DNA of 64,000 nt, taken from Neopestalotiopsis rosae (taxonomy: Eukaryota; Ascomycota; Sordariomycetes; Amphisphaeriales; Sporocadaceae). The stretch is from contig JALGAS010000010.1 in assembly GCA_023078685.1 (NCBI GenBank), positions 1,116,001 to 1,180,000 of the forward strand. The letters run 5' to 3'. Of the stretch, positions 34,801-45,228 are shown piece by piece. How positions within the stretch are numbered: position 1 is the first letter of the stretch; each line of letters begins with the position of its first letter. The notes beneath the pieces are model-generated. The model searched no databases, was not told the origin of the DNA, and worked only from the letters and a program-made list of their open reading frames with translations. The translations under genes and the position numbers were made by a program.

Positions 34801-37800
34801 CTCCCATGGAGGAACCAGGATTCCCGAACGGGATCTCTCTTTTTGCTGCGCGCAGTAGTCACCTCGACATGTCAAAACTTTGCCCCCTCCTATTACTGAG
34901 GATATGTATATATGTACATATGAAAAAAGAAGTGCACAACGATCAGCCTACTGTGTAGCACACGTTGTTAATGATTGGCAAACCGGATGTCATGGCTGCC
35001 CTTCTCTAACTAATTCCTCGAACAGTAAGTATTGCTTGCAGATCCAAACTCGAGCCCAGTCCGACCCAGGTCAAGCGGCGCGGTGGACGAATTCGAGGTG
35101 GATCAGGAGCGATTGGGCGCGGGCACGTTGAAGGCAAGATTATACTAGGCTCAAATTGTGCAAGCCGCAATAAGTGTCGCCATAGCGGACTGGAGAAGGA
35201 GCGTTCATCGTCTGTCTCCGTAATCCATAGGCGTGTTTTACATTGATGCTAAAAAACGCCCGTCAGAGCCTACGAATCGAGACTACGGCTACGGTTGGAA
35301 CCCACGAAGAATGGAAAGGGAACAAAAAAAAAACCACAGAGATCCAATGGGCCAACGCCAACCGAACCCTCCGTATTCTAGGCGAACCACACAGAGTGAT
35401 GAGTGAGAGCGAGAGGCAAGCCAGCAAGATGGAGACCCGTGCGACAGCGGTGCAGCTGCCAGCCGTGCATATCCCCCTCCTGCTATGTTGCCTGTCCTGA
35501 TTGGCCACCGTTGAACCAACCTGAGAAAAAAAGAAAGGAAAAGAATTGATACCAACCTTGCGATTGATTCCCGTCAGATGCGACGGTTTTGGTGGTGGAG
35601 AGGGGGGCCCGATTTCGATAGGCTGCCCAGGCTGGGATTCCGGACCTGGGGATTGGCCTTGAGGAATCTCGTCCCTTGAATCCATGTAGAAACTGTGTTT
35701 TGTAGTGTGTAGCAGTAGCAAGCGACAAAAAGATGTACATTCGTTATAAGGAGGGACGGAAACGCATTGCAACACTACGAACCGGCGCCTTGAAGCGACT
35801 CGACCTCGCGCACCCCGACTCAAGGCGAGGCAACGAGGCCAGAACCAGAGGCAAGCAATCAGCTACGGGCGGGATTTGTTAGGAGCTGGAATGTGTTACG
35901 CTGTTCTGCGGAGTATGTACACAGCACTATGGGTGGGCAGGCAAGTATATCTGGATCCCGGCCCCCGGCCCGCACTATTGATCCATTTCTTGTATTATAA
36001 ATTGTTGTATGACAAGAGTCAAACCTACCATGTGGTATGTTTGTGTACATTACGTGGGGTAGGCACTGTGGTTAATAATGAACCGACGATGGTCAGGATC
36101 AGGACTCAGGACTCGAAAAAAAGATTTCCTTCAATTCATCAGGTCAATTCATTTCCCGGAACATCAGATGCAGCACAAGGAACAAGATGGAAGTTGGTCA
36201 TTCGCAGTCGCCAAGATTCGAATGCTTGTTACCTCAAACCGCTAGTCGCATGCTATTTAGAGTTTCTCAGGTGATGGTGGACAGCAAAATACATTACATT
36301 ACCCTACCACTCTCCAGGGGTAGGGTGACGGGCAGACTAGAGAGTAGTGACCGGCGCGCCCCTGTCAATCAAGAAGAGAATGGATCAAATGGGCGCGACG
36401 CCGCAAATCCAAACGTGGCCCAAGGTTCTCTGCTCGCAACTTGGCCCATGAGCCTCTCTACCCAAGCCTCGAATAAGGTAACATCTGGGGATGATGCTCC
36501 TCGGCAGTTCCATTGTATTGCACCGTATTACTGCTAATGGAAAAGAAGTGTTGTCGTCATTTTTTCTACAGTCGTCGTACTATGTAGTCGCGGTCGTTGG
36601 CCCGATCGCGATATGATTTCAAAAAGACCCGTTCGAGGGGGTCAGCCCAGTTTAGTTTATCATTGTTCGAGTTCAGATGAATTATCTCCCGGTGCCCCCT
36701 GATCCAGGCAAAGTACATTATTAAAGAGGCGAAAAAGAGTAGTAATAACGTTGCAGTCAATTTTGCAGGAGTACCTCTGAGCTACTTTTGTGCACAATTA
36801 GGACGACTGGGCTTGACCAGCCTGCACCTACAATTAATTACCTTGGACCTACTATTCCCAGTTGACACGCATAAGCCTTTTTTTTACTCTACGAGTTAGG
36901 TAGGGCCCCATCTCGGTTGAAGAACTGGTGTGTTTCTCCTGCTTTAGCGCTGTTCGAGCTTTTCGGGGGTGTTTCTGTCACCAACCCAGCAAATATTGCC
37001 AACTTCCCCGCCATATGAGGCTGCTGTTAAGCATCGCGCAGGGGACGCCGACCTGCTAGAGTAGCATTCCACCGTGTCCTGGGTATCAGATATGTAAGAA
37101 CCGCAGTACGAAGAACCTCCGCAATATATTACCTTGACCCCAAGTTGGGACGCGGCGGAAAATAAAAAAAGACGCGCTGTTTTTTTTGTCTCTTGATCAT
37201 GGGCTGGGTTGGTAGGACCAGCAACCAAACATTTGGCGGACACGGCAAGATTAAACAATGCGTTTTGCAACTTCCTCGTGACGAGTTCACGATGAACCCG
37301 CAATATACACGGCACGCATCCATCATTCCTATGCAATCAATCTAGGCTCAACTCAGCCGACAATTCGTTCCCGCAATAGCCATGTAGATTGATCATACTG
37401 AGAAGATAGGCAGACCGGCAAACAATTACGAAAACGAGATCAAGACGCGAAAAAAAAAAAAACAGAGATAATTGAACCGCGAGAAGCGTTGATCGTCGCA
37501 TTGCATGCATGTTTCTTGTATATCTGTATATGCACAGCTAGGCCTTTTAAGCACGGTGCTCATGAACGTGCGCATAAGCACAGATGCTGGACCATAAAAA
37601 AATTGCATGACTCCTGCTATTATGCTCGGTGCAAATGTCATTATTCATCGTCTTTACACTTTTCGGACAGGCGCATCTCGGGAGCGAGTGGGAATCCTTT
37701 TTTTTTTTTCTTTCCTTTCTGGACGGACCTGGGATGCCTGACCCTGACGATCCCCGGCTATCTTCACCTTGAAGATGCGGGACCTTGTTGTCAGGATATT

Positions 37801-40286
37801 ATCCCTGCAACATGAACCGACTTAAAACACACAGGTGGGAAGAAAAAAAGGCTGGAGCACAGCATGAATATTGAAGGACACGAGTTGCGTGTTGAAGACG
37901 GCGCGTTCCTGTCAGATAGTAATGACGAGATTTCCAGTAAGAAATAATGATACAACAACAAGTGCAAGTGTTGGAATCTCCTCGTTTCGCTCTACCCGAA
38001 ATGATAGCACCAACAGTCCTGAAGCATTGAGAGTCGTGAGTTGATCTCACCTCATGGATCTCGTCTGAAGATCCGAGGCTGGACATGTTTCCTTCCAATC
38101 ATGCTCTCTCTCACCGTCAATTCGTGAGGGCAGGGACCGGGGATTTATGGGTCACCTTTCTCATATATCGTCGGAATTGCCTTGTTCAGATCCAATTGGA
38201 GATTTCATCAGAGTACAAACTGAAGACGCAAAAGCAAAAATACCAAAGCTTTGTTCGAGCCCAGTAAATCTGTCAGTCAATCATCAGTCGCAGTCGCACA
38301 GGCCATTAGCATATAGTAGTGTTCAAATTGGTTATGTGGGCAATATTTCTTTATTCTCTCTTTGGCACATGCAATTCTCGGGAAGACCAGTGCGTGCAAA
38401 GGCGGTACACACTCCGTACATCATCAATCTATCGCCCGGGTATCTTTTTTCTCTCTTTCAAATCCCATGTCGAGTTCAGAGGTGGATAGCCCAAGTTTAA
38501 CGAGCCGACCTCCCGAAAGACTGGACTATGCTTGCTATGCTCCACCAACTGGGGGAGGAGAGGGAGGAGAGAGAGGAAGCGGTGGGATTGCCACCACCTC
38601 TTTTTGCATTGGGCTGACATCGCCAGTGTTTGAGAGCGTCGCATCGCCAATCAGAGCCGCAGCTGACCGGGGTGCACCGAATATTGAAACAAGTGTTCCT
38701 TGGCCTCGACCAATGGGGATAATCGGCTGGACGAGCAATTGAACATGTTGGGGGATTCTTTCTTAGCGGTGCGCCTACCATTCATCTCATCAACTCACAT
38801 GTACCTACATGCCTACATACAATACTTGCGAGTCCGGGTTTATTCGTTGCTCGTTTCCAACAAAAGTATTTGTTTCCGAGCGGACTATCAATTGATGGTC
38901 GTTGTGGTGCAGTTGCGGCTGCTGCTCATCATTGCTTGCTGCATGTCTCACTCTGCGCAAAAGAATACGGGCAGATCGTGTTATCGCGCTGCCGTCCTGT
39001 AATGAAAATCACGGGAATCTGCAAGGAGCAATTGCTGGCCTGCTGAGTTGGTCGCGTATCACCTCTTCTGCATTCCCGGGCCAAGCTGCGTGGCTGTCAG
39101 AGATCTCTCTTTCTATTTCCCCCGGGGGTGCCCCAAGGTGGACAGCACGGTCGATCAGGGAGAAGAAAAAGAAGATCAAGATCGTCTGCCTCGCAGCTCG
39201 TGGTTTATCGGTCACTTTGAGATGGCACACCCATATAATCAGTATTCCGTCATAGTACATCTATGTATACTCGCTCTTCAAGCTAGTAGTATAATATTTG
39301 AGATGTAGCTCATAGCTCGACTCTTATACGAAGTCCCTGCGTGTAGCCGCGCGGTAGTGCAACTGGCTTCACTGCCGTGCCACCCCCGGGCTTCAGGGCA
39401 AGCAATAGTGAAATGTTCACGCAGCCAATAGCCAATTTTGCTTTCTTGCACACACTTCTGTTGGCAGAAACCTCAATTGTGCACCCCGAGCTAATGCCAG
39501 CTGTGATTTCAGGTGAAGCTGCCAATGCAGATCGAGGTGCATCACGATTGGAGAGAATCATTATTGGCCTACCAGATTGCTCAAACTGCACGCTCTTTCA
39601 CAAATGCATCGGCAGCTAAATCGTAAAGTGGCGCACCTGTGTACATGAGTCACCTAGTCTCCAATTATGTATTTTGGATTGAGGAATCGATCCAACGATC
39701 CAAGTATAACATGGGCTCATGCTTGATTCTAGAGTATGTAGTAAGCAGATTATAAATATGTGAACTACGTACTCTAGTGATCTGATCGTGGAGAAAAGAT
39801 GCGGAGACTCTGAGAGTGCAACCGAGGCACGATCATTGACTTGCTAGAGCTCAATTCTCTCAACAATTGTTTCAACTTGAATTATCGATAAGTGCGTGTG
39901 ATCCTGCTAAATGACGTCTGAAGTAATAATGTTCATAACTTAGAAAAAAGAAGTTCGACGTCGTACGTATAACTAATTATAAAATATGAACATGCATTTT
40001 ATATATGAAGTTGAAATACTTAGACTGCCTTGTGACTATGATGTAGTTTGACAGCTTAGAAGCTATGGCCAGCTGGCGTAGTTGTTCCTGCCACCTGCGA
40101 AGATTTTTCTGTCAGTATCGCAGCCGATAAGGCGCAAGTTCCAAAAGCCCCGCCAAAACTTTTGAAGCATTCAGAAAGCCGCTGTAGAAGTCCAGTCAAG
40201 ACAATCTGCGTGTTTACGTATTAGTCGGTTTTTTGCTTTCCTATACAAGTCGCCCATTCTAGTCGATCCGACCATAAACGCTCGCA
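31833..40286. other. Long gene-poor stretch, about 8.5 kb
   Basis: The upstream region of the disordered protein and of RPC19, plus DNA to which I can assign nothing. From 32.7 to 33.0 kb the plus strand is purine-rich. GGGAT/GGATG words repeat at about 33362-33395, and homopolymers occur near 33538 (T), 37449 (A) and 37697 (T). A 43-codon frame at 35557-35685 (-), MDSRDEIPQGQSPGPESQPG onward, looks coding and could be a first exon, but no downstream partner joins it convincingly. TACCTA/TAGGTA words are frequent (33050, 33113, 33598, 33692, 34355, 36898). No tRNA, rRNA or transposon is visible. Confidence 0.5.
33362..33395. repeat. GGATGGGATG-type short tandem repeat
   Basis: Imperfect tandem GGATG/GGGAT units in non-coding DNA. 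Simple repeat; no function suggested. Confidence 0.7.
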
Positions 40287-40928
40287 ATGGCCCCCCGCGC
40301 GAAGAAGGCAGAGGTCTCCGAAGACACCAGCATGGAGGATGCTCCTCCGTCGGCGCAGCAAGCGCAGGAGACTGGTGACGAGATGCAAGAAGATCCTTTT
40401 GAGGAGGAGGATGGAAAGGCCGGGGAGGAAGAGGAGGAGGTTGTCCAGAGAGTCAGAATTGTAAGGCTCCTTCCTGCAATCACAAAATACACGTATCGCG
40501 ACAGGTATACTAATATCGGCATCTGCTTAGCTGCCCGGATCCTCCGCTACAGCTGCTTCTTTCGAATTCCTCGAGGAGGGTCACACATTGGGCAACGCCT
40601 TACGATACATCATTATGAAGAAGTCGGTTACTGCTATTGTCTATGCGTCGAGTATTATGCTGACTGCTATTCCAGCCCTGATGTCGAGTTTTGCGCCTAC
40701 GCTATTCCTCACCCTTCAGAGGCCAAGATGAACATTCGAATTCAAACATATGGTATGGTTTATCTATCGTTGACAAGGGATCTCGCGAGTTGGGAGACTA
40801 ATAGGCATACAGACACAACGACAGCAACCGCAGCTCTGGCCAAGGGCCTGAAGGATCTGGAAGATCTCTGTGACGTTGTCGAGGACAAGTTCTGGACTGC
40901 GCGCAACGAATATGTGGCAGCGCAATGA
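40287..40928 (+). CDS. RPC19: DNA-directed RNA polymerases I and III subunit AC19
   Basis: Shared small subunit of RNA polymerases I and III; it pairs with AC40 in the alpha-like assembly platform in the nucleus. Exons 40287-40460, 40531-40622, 40676-40752 and 40813-40928 give 152 residues (yeast 142). An acidic N-terminal tail of about 55 residues is followed by the Rpb11/AC19 fold: FEFLEEGHTLGNALRYIIMK, then NPDVEFCAYAIPHPSE and MNIRIQTYD. The C-terminal helix is LAKGLKDLEDLCDVVEDKF. The second intron has an unusual GTCGGT donor, but it is required to create the conserved MKNPDVEFC junction. The 3' end faces the complex I gene only 172 bases away. Confidence 0.96.
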   Translation: MAPRAKKAEVSEDTSMEDAPPSAQQAQETGDEMQEDPFEEEDGKAGEEEEEVVQRVRIVRLLPAITKYTYRDRYTNIGICLAARILRYSCFFRIPRGGSHIGQRLTIHHYEEVGYCYCLCVEYYADCYSSPDVEFCAYAIPHPSEAKMNIRIQTYGMVYLSLTRDLASWETNRHTDTTTATAALAKGLKDLEDLCDVVEDKFWTARNEYVAAQ

Positions 40929-41100
40929 GATGGAGATTGATCTAATGGCTTATTGTTGGATTCAGCGGCAGTGATGAACGATATCACAGTGGCATTCGGC
41001 GGCGTTTTGGGTGCATCTTAGACGGGGATGTCAAAAAAGGGACAAATGATTTCTTCTTTCGGATTGCTATGTACACAAGGAATGATACCCCATTTCATTT

Positions 41101-41846
41101 CTAATTGCGACCCTGCGAAAAAGTGCTTGTCAATATCGAATTTGTAACTGTGATGTTGTCGTATATCAAACATACCTCTAGGAAAGCGTTCATGAAGTTC
41201 TTGGGTAATCTCTCGTGGCCGCGGAAGTTCTCTTCGGGGAAATACGACATGACGTGGGTAGTCTGCTTCCAGAAGTTCATAGTCTCCTACAAAACAGATT
41301 GTATGTCAGCTAATGTGCTGCTTCCAAATTCCTGCAGCTAGATAGCAGTGGTCTGGCTCGCATGCCCATGCTGGGCGAAGCTCCCCAGCCATGCCCACCC
41401 AACGGCCTCGTAATTGAAGCTGTATGACTGACCTGGTACTCGGCGTTGTTCTGCATGATGAGGACATCAACGACGGGAAGCTTGTTCACGTATCGGTGTC
41501 GCTCGAACTCTTGTCGCATCCGCGTTCTAATAACCGAGACGGGGAACGGAACGGAGTACATAGTCTGGATCTCGGGCGCCTGGGTTCGCATGTCATGTCA
41601 GCACCAGGCCATCCCGTCATAGGGTCTCGAGGCATCGGCCAAAGCGCGCGAAGTGGTCATCTCCTGCAATTGGCCTCATTCCGGACGTACAGCTCGAATC
41701 CAGTCTCGGTATGCCGAAAGCACTCGTCGCTTTGCATCAGCCCAATTGGCCGCTGTAGATCTCTGATTAGCTCAGTCTCCGAGTATTTCGCAGAATCACA
41801 TACACTGGGCCGTCTTCTTGGCGAATTGAGTGGGTGTGACCGCCAT
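41101..41846 (-). CDS. nuo14.8: NADH:ubiquinone oxidoreductase LYR subunit (14.8 kDa / NDUFA6 type)
   Basis: Accessory subunit of mitochondrial complex I; a LYR-family protein that binds acyl carrier protein at the matrix arm. Exons 41804-41846, 41691-41752, 41433-41579, 41176-41286 and a 12-base last exon 41101-41112 give 124 residues, the family's normal size. Landmarks are [19 protein letters not shown] (the LYR position reads A-Y-R), [20 protein letters not shown], the downstream Phe in RQEFERH, and the C-terminal [17 protein letters not shown] ending LEGRN. For exon 2 I used the CTACAG acceptor at 41753 because the alternative upstream AG gives a stop in phase. Divergent from BUD31 with 353 bases between the starts. 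Confidence 0.94.
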
Positions 41847-42199
41847 GGCGACTGTCTTTCTGGGCAATTGGGTTGCTTGATACGGCTTCCGGCGTGGTGT
41901 TTGAGATCACGGAGAGCTTGAGGTGGGAAGTCGCAGCACCAGCCACAGCAAACCGACCAGTAGCGCGCCACAAATTAATCAGCTCTGGGGCCCTGCATGG
42001 CGGTGCAGGCAGGGGTGGCGTCATAAGGCACCGCTAAAACACTCCAGGCGGGAAGGCTTTCCAACTAAAAGCTTCCAGTTCTCAGCCTCGCCCCACTACC
42101 GATTCGCGATCAACACCTCGTTTGCATTTGCGCCAGTCTCTACGGTCGACTTGAAAATAGTACAACACTCGTCGGCGCAAATACAGATTCACAGACAAG
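41847..42199. promoter_or_regulatory. Bidirectional promoter between the complex I subunit and BUD31
   Basis: 353 bases separate the two divergent start codons, so both promoters and leaders must lie here. No frame of interest crosses it. Individual elements were not resolved. Confidence 0.6.
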
Positions 42200-42716
42200 A
42201 TGCCGCCCGTTCGCTCGCACAACTCGAGGCAAAGGAAGCCGCCGGCCGGTTTCGAGGACATCAGGGACAACCTCGAGGTGTTCAACATCAAGATGAAGGA
42301 CGCGCAGAACACGCCAACGGCCAACATTCCCAAGCACCAGGCGCAGTGGCCCGTGTTCCAGATTCACCATCAGCGCAGCCGCTACATATACGAGCTCTAC
42401 TACGAAAAAGAGGCTATTAGCAAGGAGCTGTACGAGTGGCTCTTGAAGAACGGTCACGCCGATGCCAAGCTCATTGCAAAGTGGAAGAAGCAGGGTTACG
42501 AAAAGGTACGAATCTTATTCACACGTCTTTATCGCCACAAGTCAGAAGATGCTAACCTGGGATTCATAGCTGTGCTGCCTTCGATGCGTGCAGACCAAGG
42601 AGACCAACTTCAACTCGACGTGCATATGTCGCGTGCCCAAAGCACAGATGAAGGACGAGACAAGCGAGGTTCAGTGCGTGAGCTGTGGTTGCAGAGGTTG
42701 TGCTTCAAGCGATTAG
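42200..42716 (+). CDS. BUD31: BUD31/G10 spliceosomal protein
   Basis: Small zinc-binding protein of the activated spliceosome (NineTeen-related, Cwc14/G10 family), in the nucleus. Exons 42200-42505 and 42570-42716 give 150 residues, against 144-157 in other species. The N-terminus carries RKPPAGFEDI; the middle has the family hallmark HQRSRYIYELYY and KAISK-like EAISKELYEWLL. The second exon supplies the zinc-binding cysteines: LCCLRCVQTKETNFNSTCIC and VQCVSCGCRGCAS. The intron falls exactly after GYEK, keeping phase 0. No oddities. Confidence 0.97.
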
Positions 42717-43094
42717 ACAATTGTCGGATATGACATCAGGCCCACGATATTTCGCATTACACAGGCGTTGGTAAAAAATCTGGTCGGCGTTTTGGGGGCT
42801 AAAGCGTTGTTTGAGGATGTCACTTTACATCCAGCCTGCACTTTGTTTCAAGGGATCATGTATAAAACAAGGTACCGCCAGCAAAGACTTGAATGTCCGG
42901 CATGCACAATACTCAAAGTAGCCTGAAGCTTGGCTAGCTGATGAGGCCAAGTCATACATATATACATGATAATTATTGCTGGTATCTCTTCTATATTGTG
43001 TCGTTTTGATGTCCACAGAGCTTACAGGCTTTGCTCGTCTACTTATCCGTAGTTGTGCCAGACGCTCCGCCGGGAATTGCACATATTAATGTTT
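42717..43094. other. Short convergent intergenic region
   Basis: About 380 bases between the BUD31 stop and the stop of the zinc-finger gene; it must hold both 3' untranslated regions. Nothing else seen. Confidence 0.7.
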
Positions 43095-43973
43095 CTACCG
43101 TCTTGAGAAACCCGCCCTACCCCTTCCTCTCCCAAAGCGCACACTGTTGGGTACAAATTGCAAAGTGGACATGGCACTTGACAGGTCGGCCATGGCGGTA
43201 TCAGTGTTTTCGTCACTAGCTTGTGTCGTAGTCGTGTCCGGTTTTCTCTGGGAAGTCTCCTCATTTTCAGTCTTGTGCATACTTGAACGAGATTGTGACG
43301 CATCCCTTTGTCGTGAGTCATGTTTCTCAGCGGCAGCCTGTTTTGCAGTTGTGCGGCCGACGAGATCACGACGGTGGCCTCCTTCCAGGAGCAATGAGCT
43401 TCTCCCATCGATACCCTCCTTGGTGACGGCAAAGAAAAAGTTCTTTGGGTACATGTGCTTGTCTATCAAATGCATTCTTCGCTTCTGTGGGGTATTGCAT
43501 TTTCGATCGCATCCCTCCACGAAACAGGAATACTGTAATAACAAATTGTTAGTGATTAAAGCCAGAATAGGTGATTTTCAGGCCGCGCATGCACAACTAC
43601 TTACTGTATGTTCACCCTTCTCCCGCAAAACGGCAGCAAATGAGTCATGGCATTCCTCAATATGAAGGTTGAGCAGATGATCCGATGGAAAGTTTCTACG
43701 GCATTCGGTACACCGATTCGTATGCGCCTTGATGTAGTGCGTCTCATATTCCGTATAAGTCGTGAAGGAGAGCAGCTCGCGGTGTCCCGGGAGGGAACAG
43801 GTCATGACCGTGGCTGCAAGAGACTCGTTCAACGAAGAGTCATCCAGCCCTGTGATCTTTGATACACGGACATCCGCCGTAGATGAGGCAGCGCTGCTGC
43901 CATTGTCGTCCTCGTCAGGCTGGGGAGACAAGCCTCCCAGGATCTCTTCTTCAGGCTCGCGTAAGCGCTTCAT
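43095..43973 (-). CDS. C2H2 zinc-finger protein (ZNF511-like)
   Basis: Exons 43605-43973 and 43095-43532 join in phase 0 to 268 residues. An acidic N-terminus (MKRLREPEEEILGGLSPQPD) precedes a Cys2-His2-type array. The finger NRCTECRRNFPSDHLLNLHI ends EECH. It is preceded by a degenerate one (MTCSLPGHRELLSF...HYIKAH). The finger that spans the junction is YSCFVEGCDRKCNTPQKRRM followed by HLIDKHMYP. The motif DKHMYPKNFFF is characteristic of the ZNF511 group as I recall it. The C-terminal half is Ser/Thr/Gln-rich and ends in an RG-rich tail (GRGRGRAGFSRR) after the segment SVRF. Probably a nuclear RNA- or DNA-binding protein; role unproven. Confidence 0.88.
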
Positions 43974-45228
43974 CTTTTCGACTTGTGAGCTTGGAAGAAC
44001 AAGAGATTACATTTCAAGCAGCTCATGCACATATGAAGCGCATCTGTGCAAGATGATTTGGCTGGGTGTGCACGAGGCAAACGGCCACGGCCTTTGCTTG
44101 ACCAAGTAAAATAGTACTCCTCTGCCCAGCAGCTCATAGAGTATCTCAAATGTAACGCGCTGAAGATGGCAGTTGTCTATGTGTCGTAGGTAAGAGTCTA
44201 CTGAATAACTTCATGCTCATTAGGCGAGTGTATCGTAAATGCTGAAATCGCAATATGAAGGTTTACCCTCGGAGTGGTAAACACTTCCCCAGACCTAAAA
44301 AAGAGAGCTTCCAAAAGCTACCGTGAAACTTTCCATGGCAGTTCTGATAGTTCCCTGATCTGAGCAAGGGTTGGGGCCGCCTAGTGGCCATTAATGATCG
44401 TTGAAGACCCTTAGGTCTGAAGGGTGGGCGCCGGACTCTGGACAATGAGGCACTGTGACTGGTTGCGCGGGTACCCCAAAGAGATGTTGGCGGCGGGGCA
44501 ACTTTTTTTTATGATTTCGCAGGGTTCGTTGATCGGTACCTAAGGCAAAGCCTAAAGGTACGGTAGTGGCTTACATAAAAGAGTTGTAGTGCAAGCTAGA
44601 GGTAGGTAGTGCGGGCTGGGCCTCCAGTTCTGGAATGGGAATTTGGTACAATAAATGTGCAGTGGCGCCTTTATCGTCGAAGGAGCCCAAGGCCGCATGC
44701 AGTCATTATTTCTCTGTTCTCGCCGCCGCTGCAGAATCACCATTTCGGCCTCGTCGATTCACTCAAGTCGGCGTCGCATTCATCTGTCTCCATAACCGCC
44801 AAAAGTTACTTCCTCCGAGCAAGGCAGGACTTTACTCTATAAATGTCCAACGCCTCCCACCTTGTTGCCAATGTTTCCACCACCCTGCGCCAAACAAGCT
44901 CTCGCTGCTCCGACGTGCGCCCAAGTTCGCACACTCCCACCGTCTAAGAACCCAAAGCTTGACCTCCCAAGCTATGGCAATCGACCTCTCTGCCCCACGA
45001 ATAACGATTTCATGTGAGCGCGAGCCTTGATCGCCAATTGTCGCCGGAACATTCAACCCGCCCGGTCCTGCTACGCCCTCGACCTGGCCAATCTACCCAA
45101 CTCGATCCTGTCCCCAGGAACATACCACCAAGCGAACAATTCTGCCGCAACCCTCATAGTACGTCTCCAGGGTGCGGTGAGGTGCGGCGCGGCCTGCTAC
45201 GGTACGGCGAGTCCGCATCCTACCCGTC
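43974..45228. promoter_or_regulatory. Divergent promoter region between the zinc-finger and EST1-like genes
   Basis: About 1.25 kb between two divergent genes. A GAGGTAGGTAGTG word lies near 44600. Short open frames at 44.6-45.25 kb (for example one starting MAIDLSAPRIT) overlap the presumed leader of the EST1-like gene and could act as upstream frames. None shows a domain. Confidence 0.5.
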
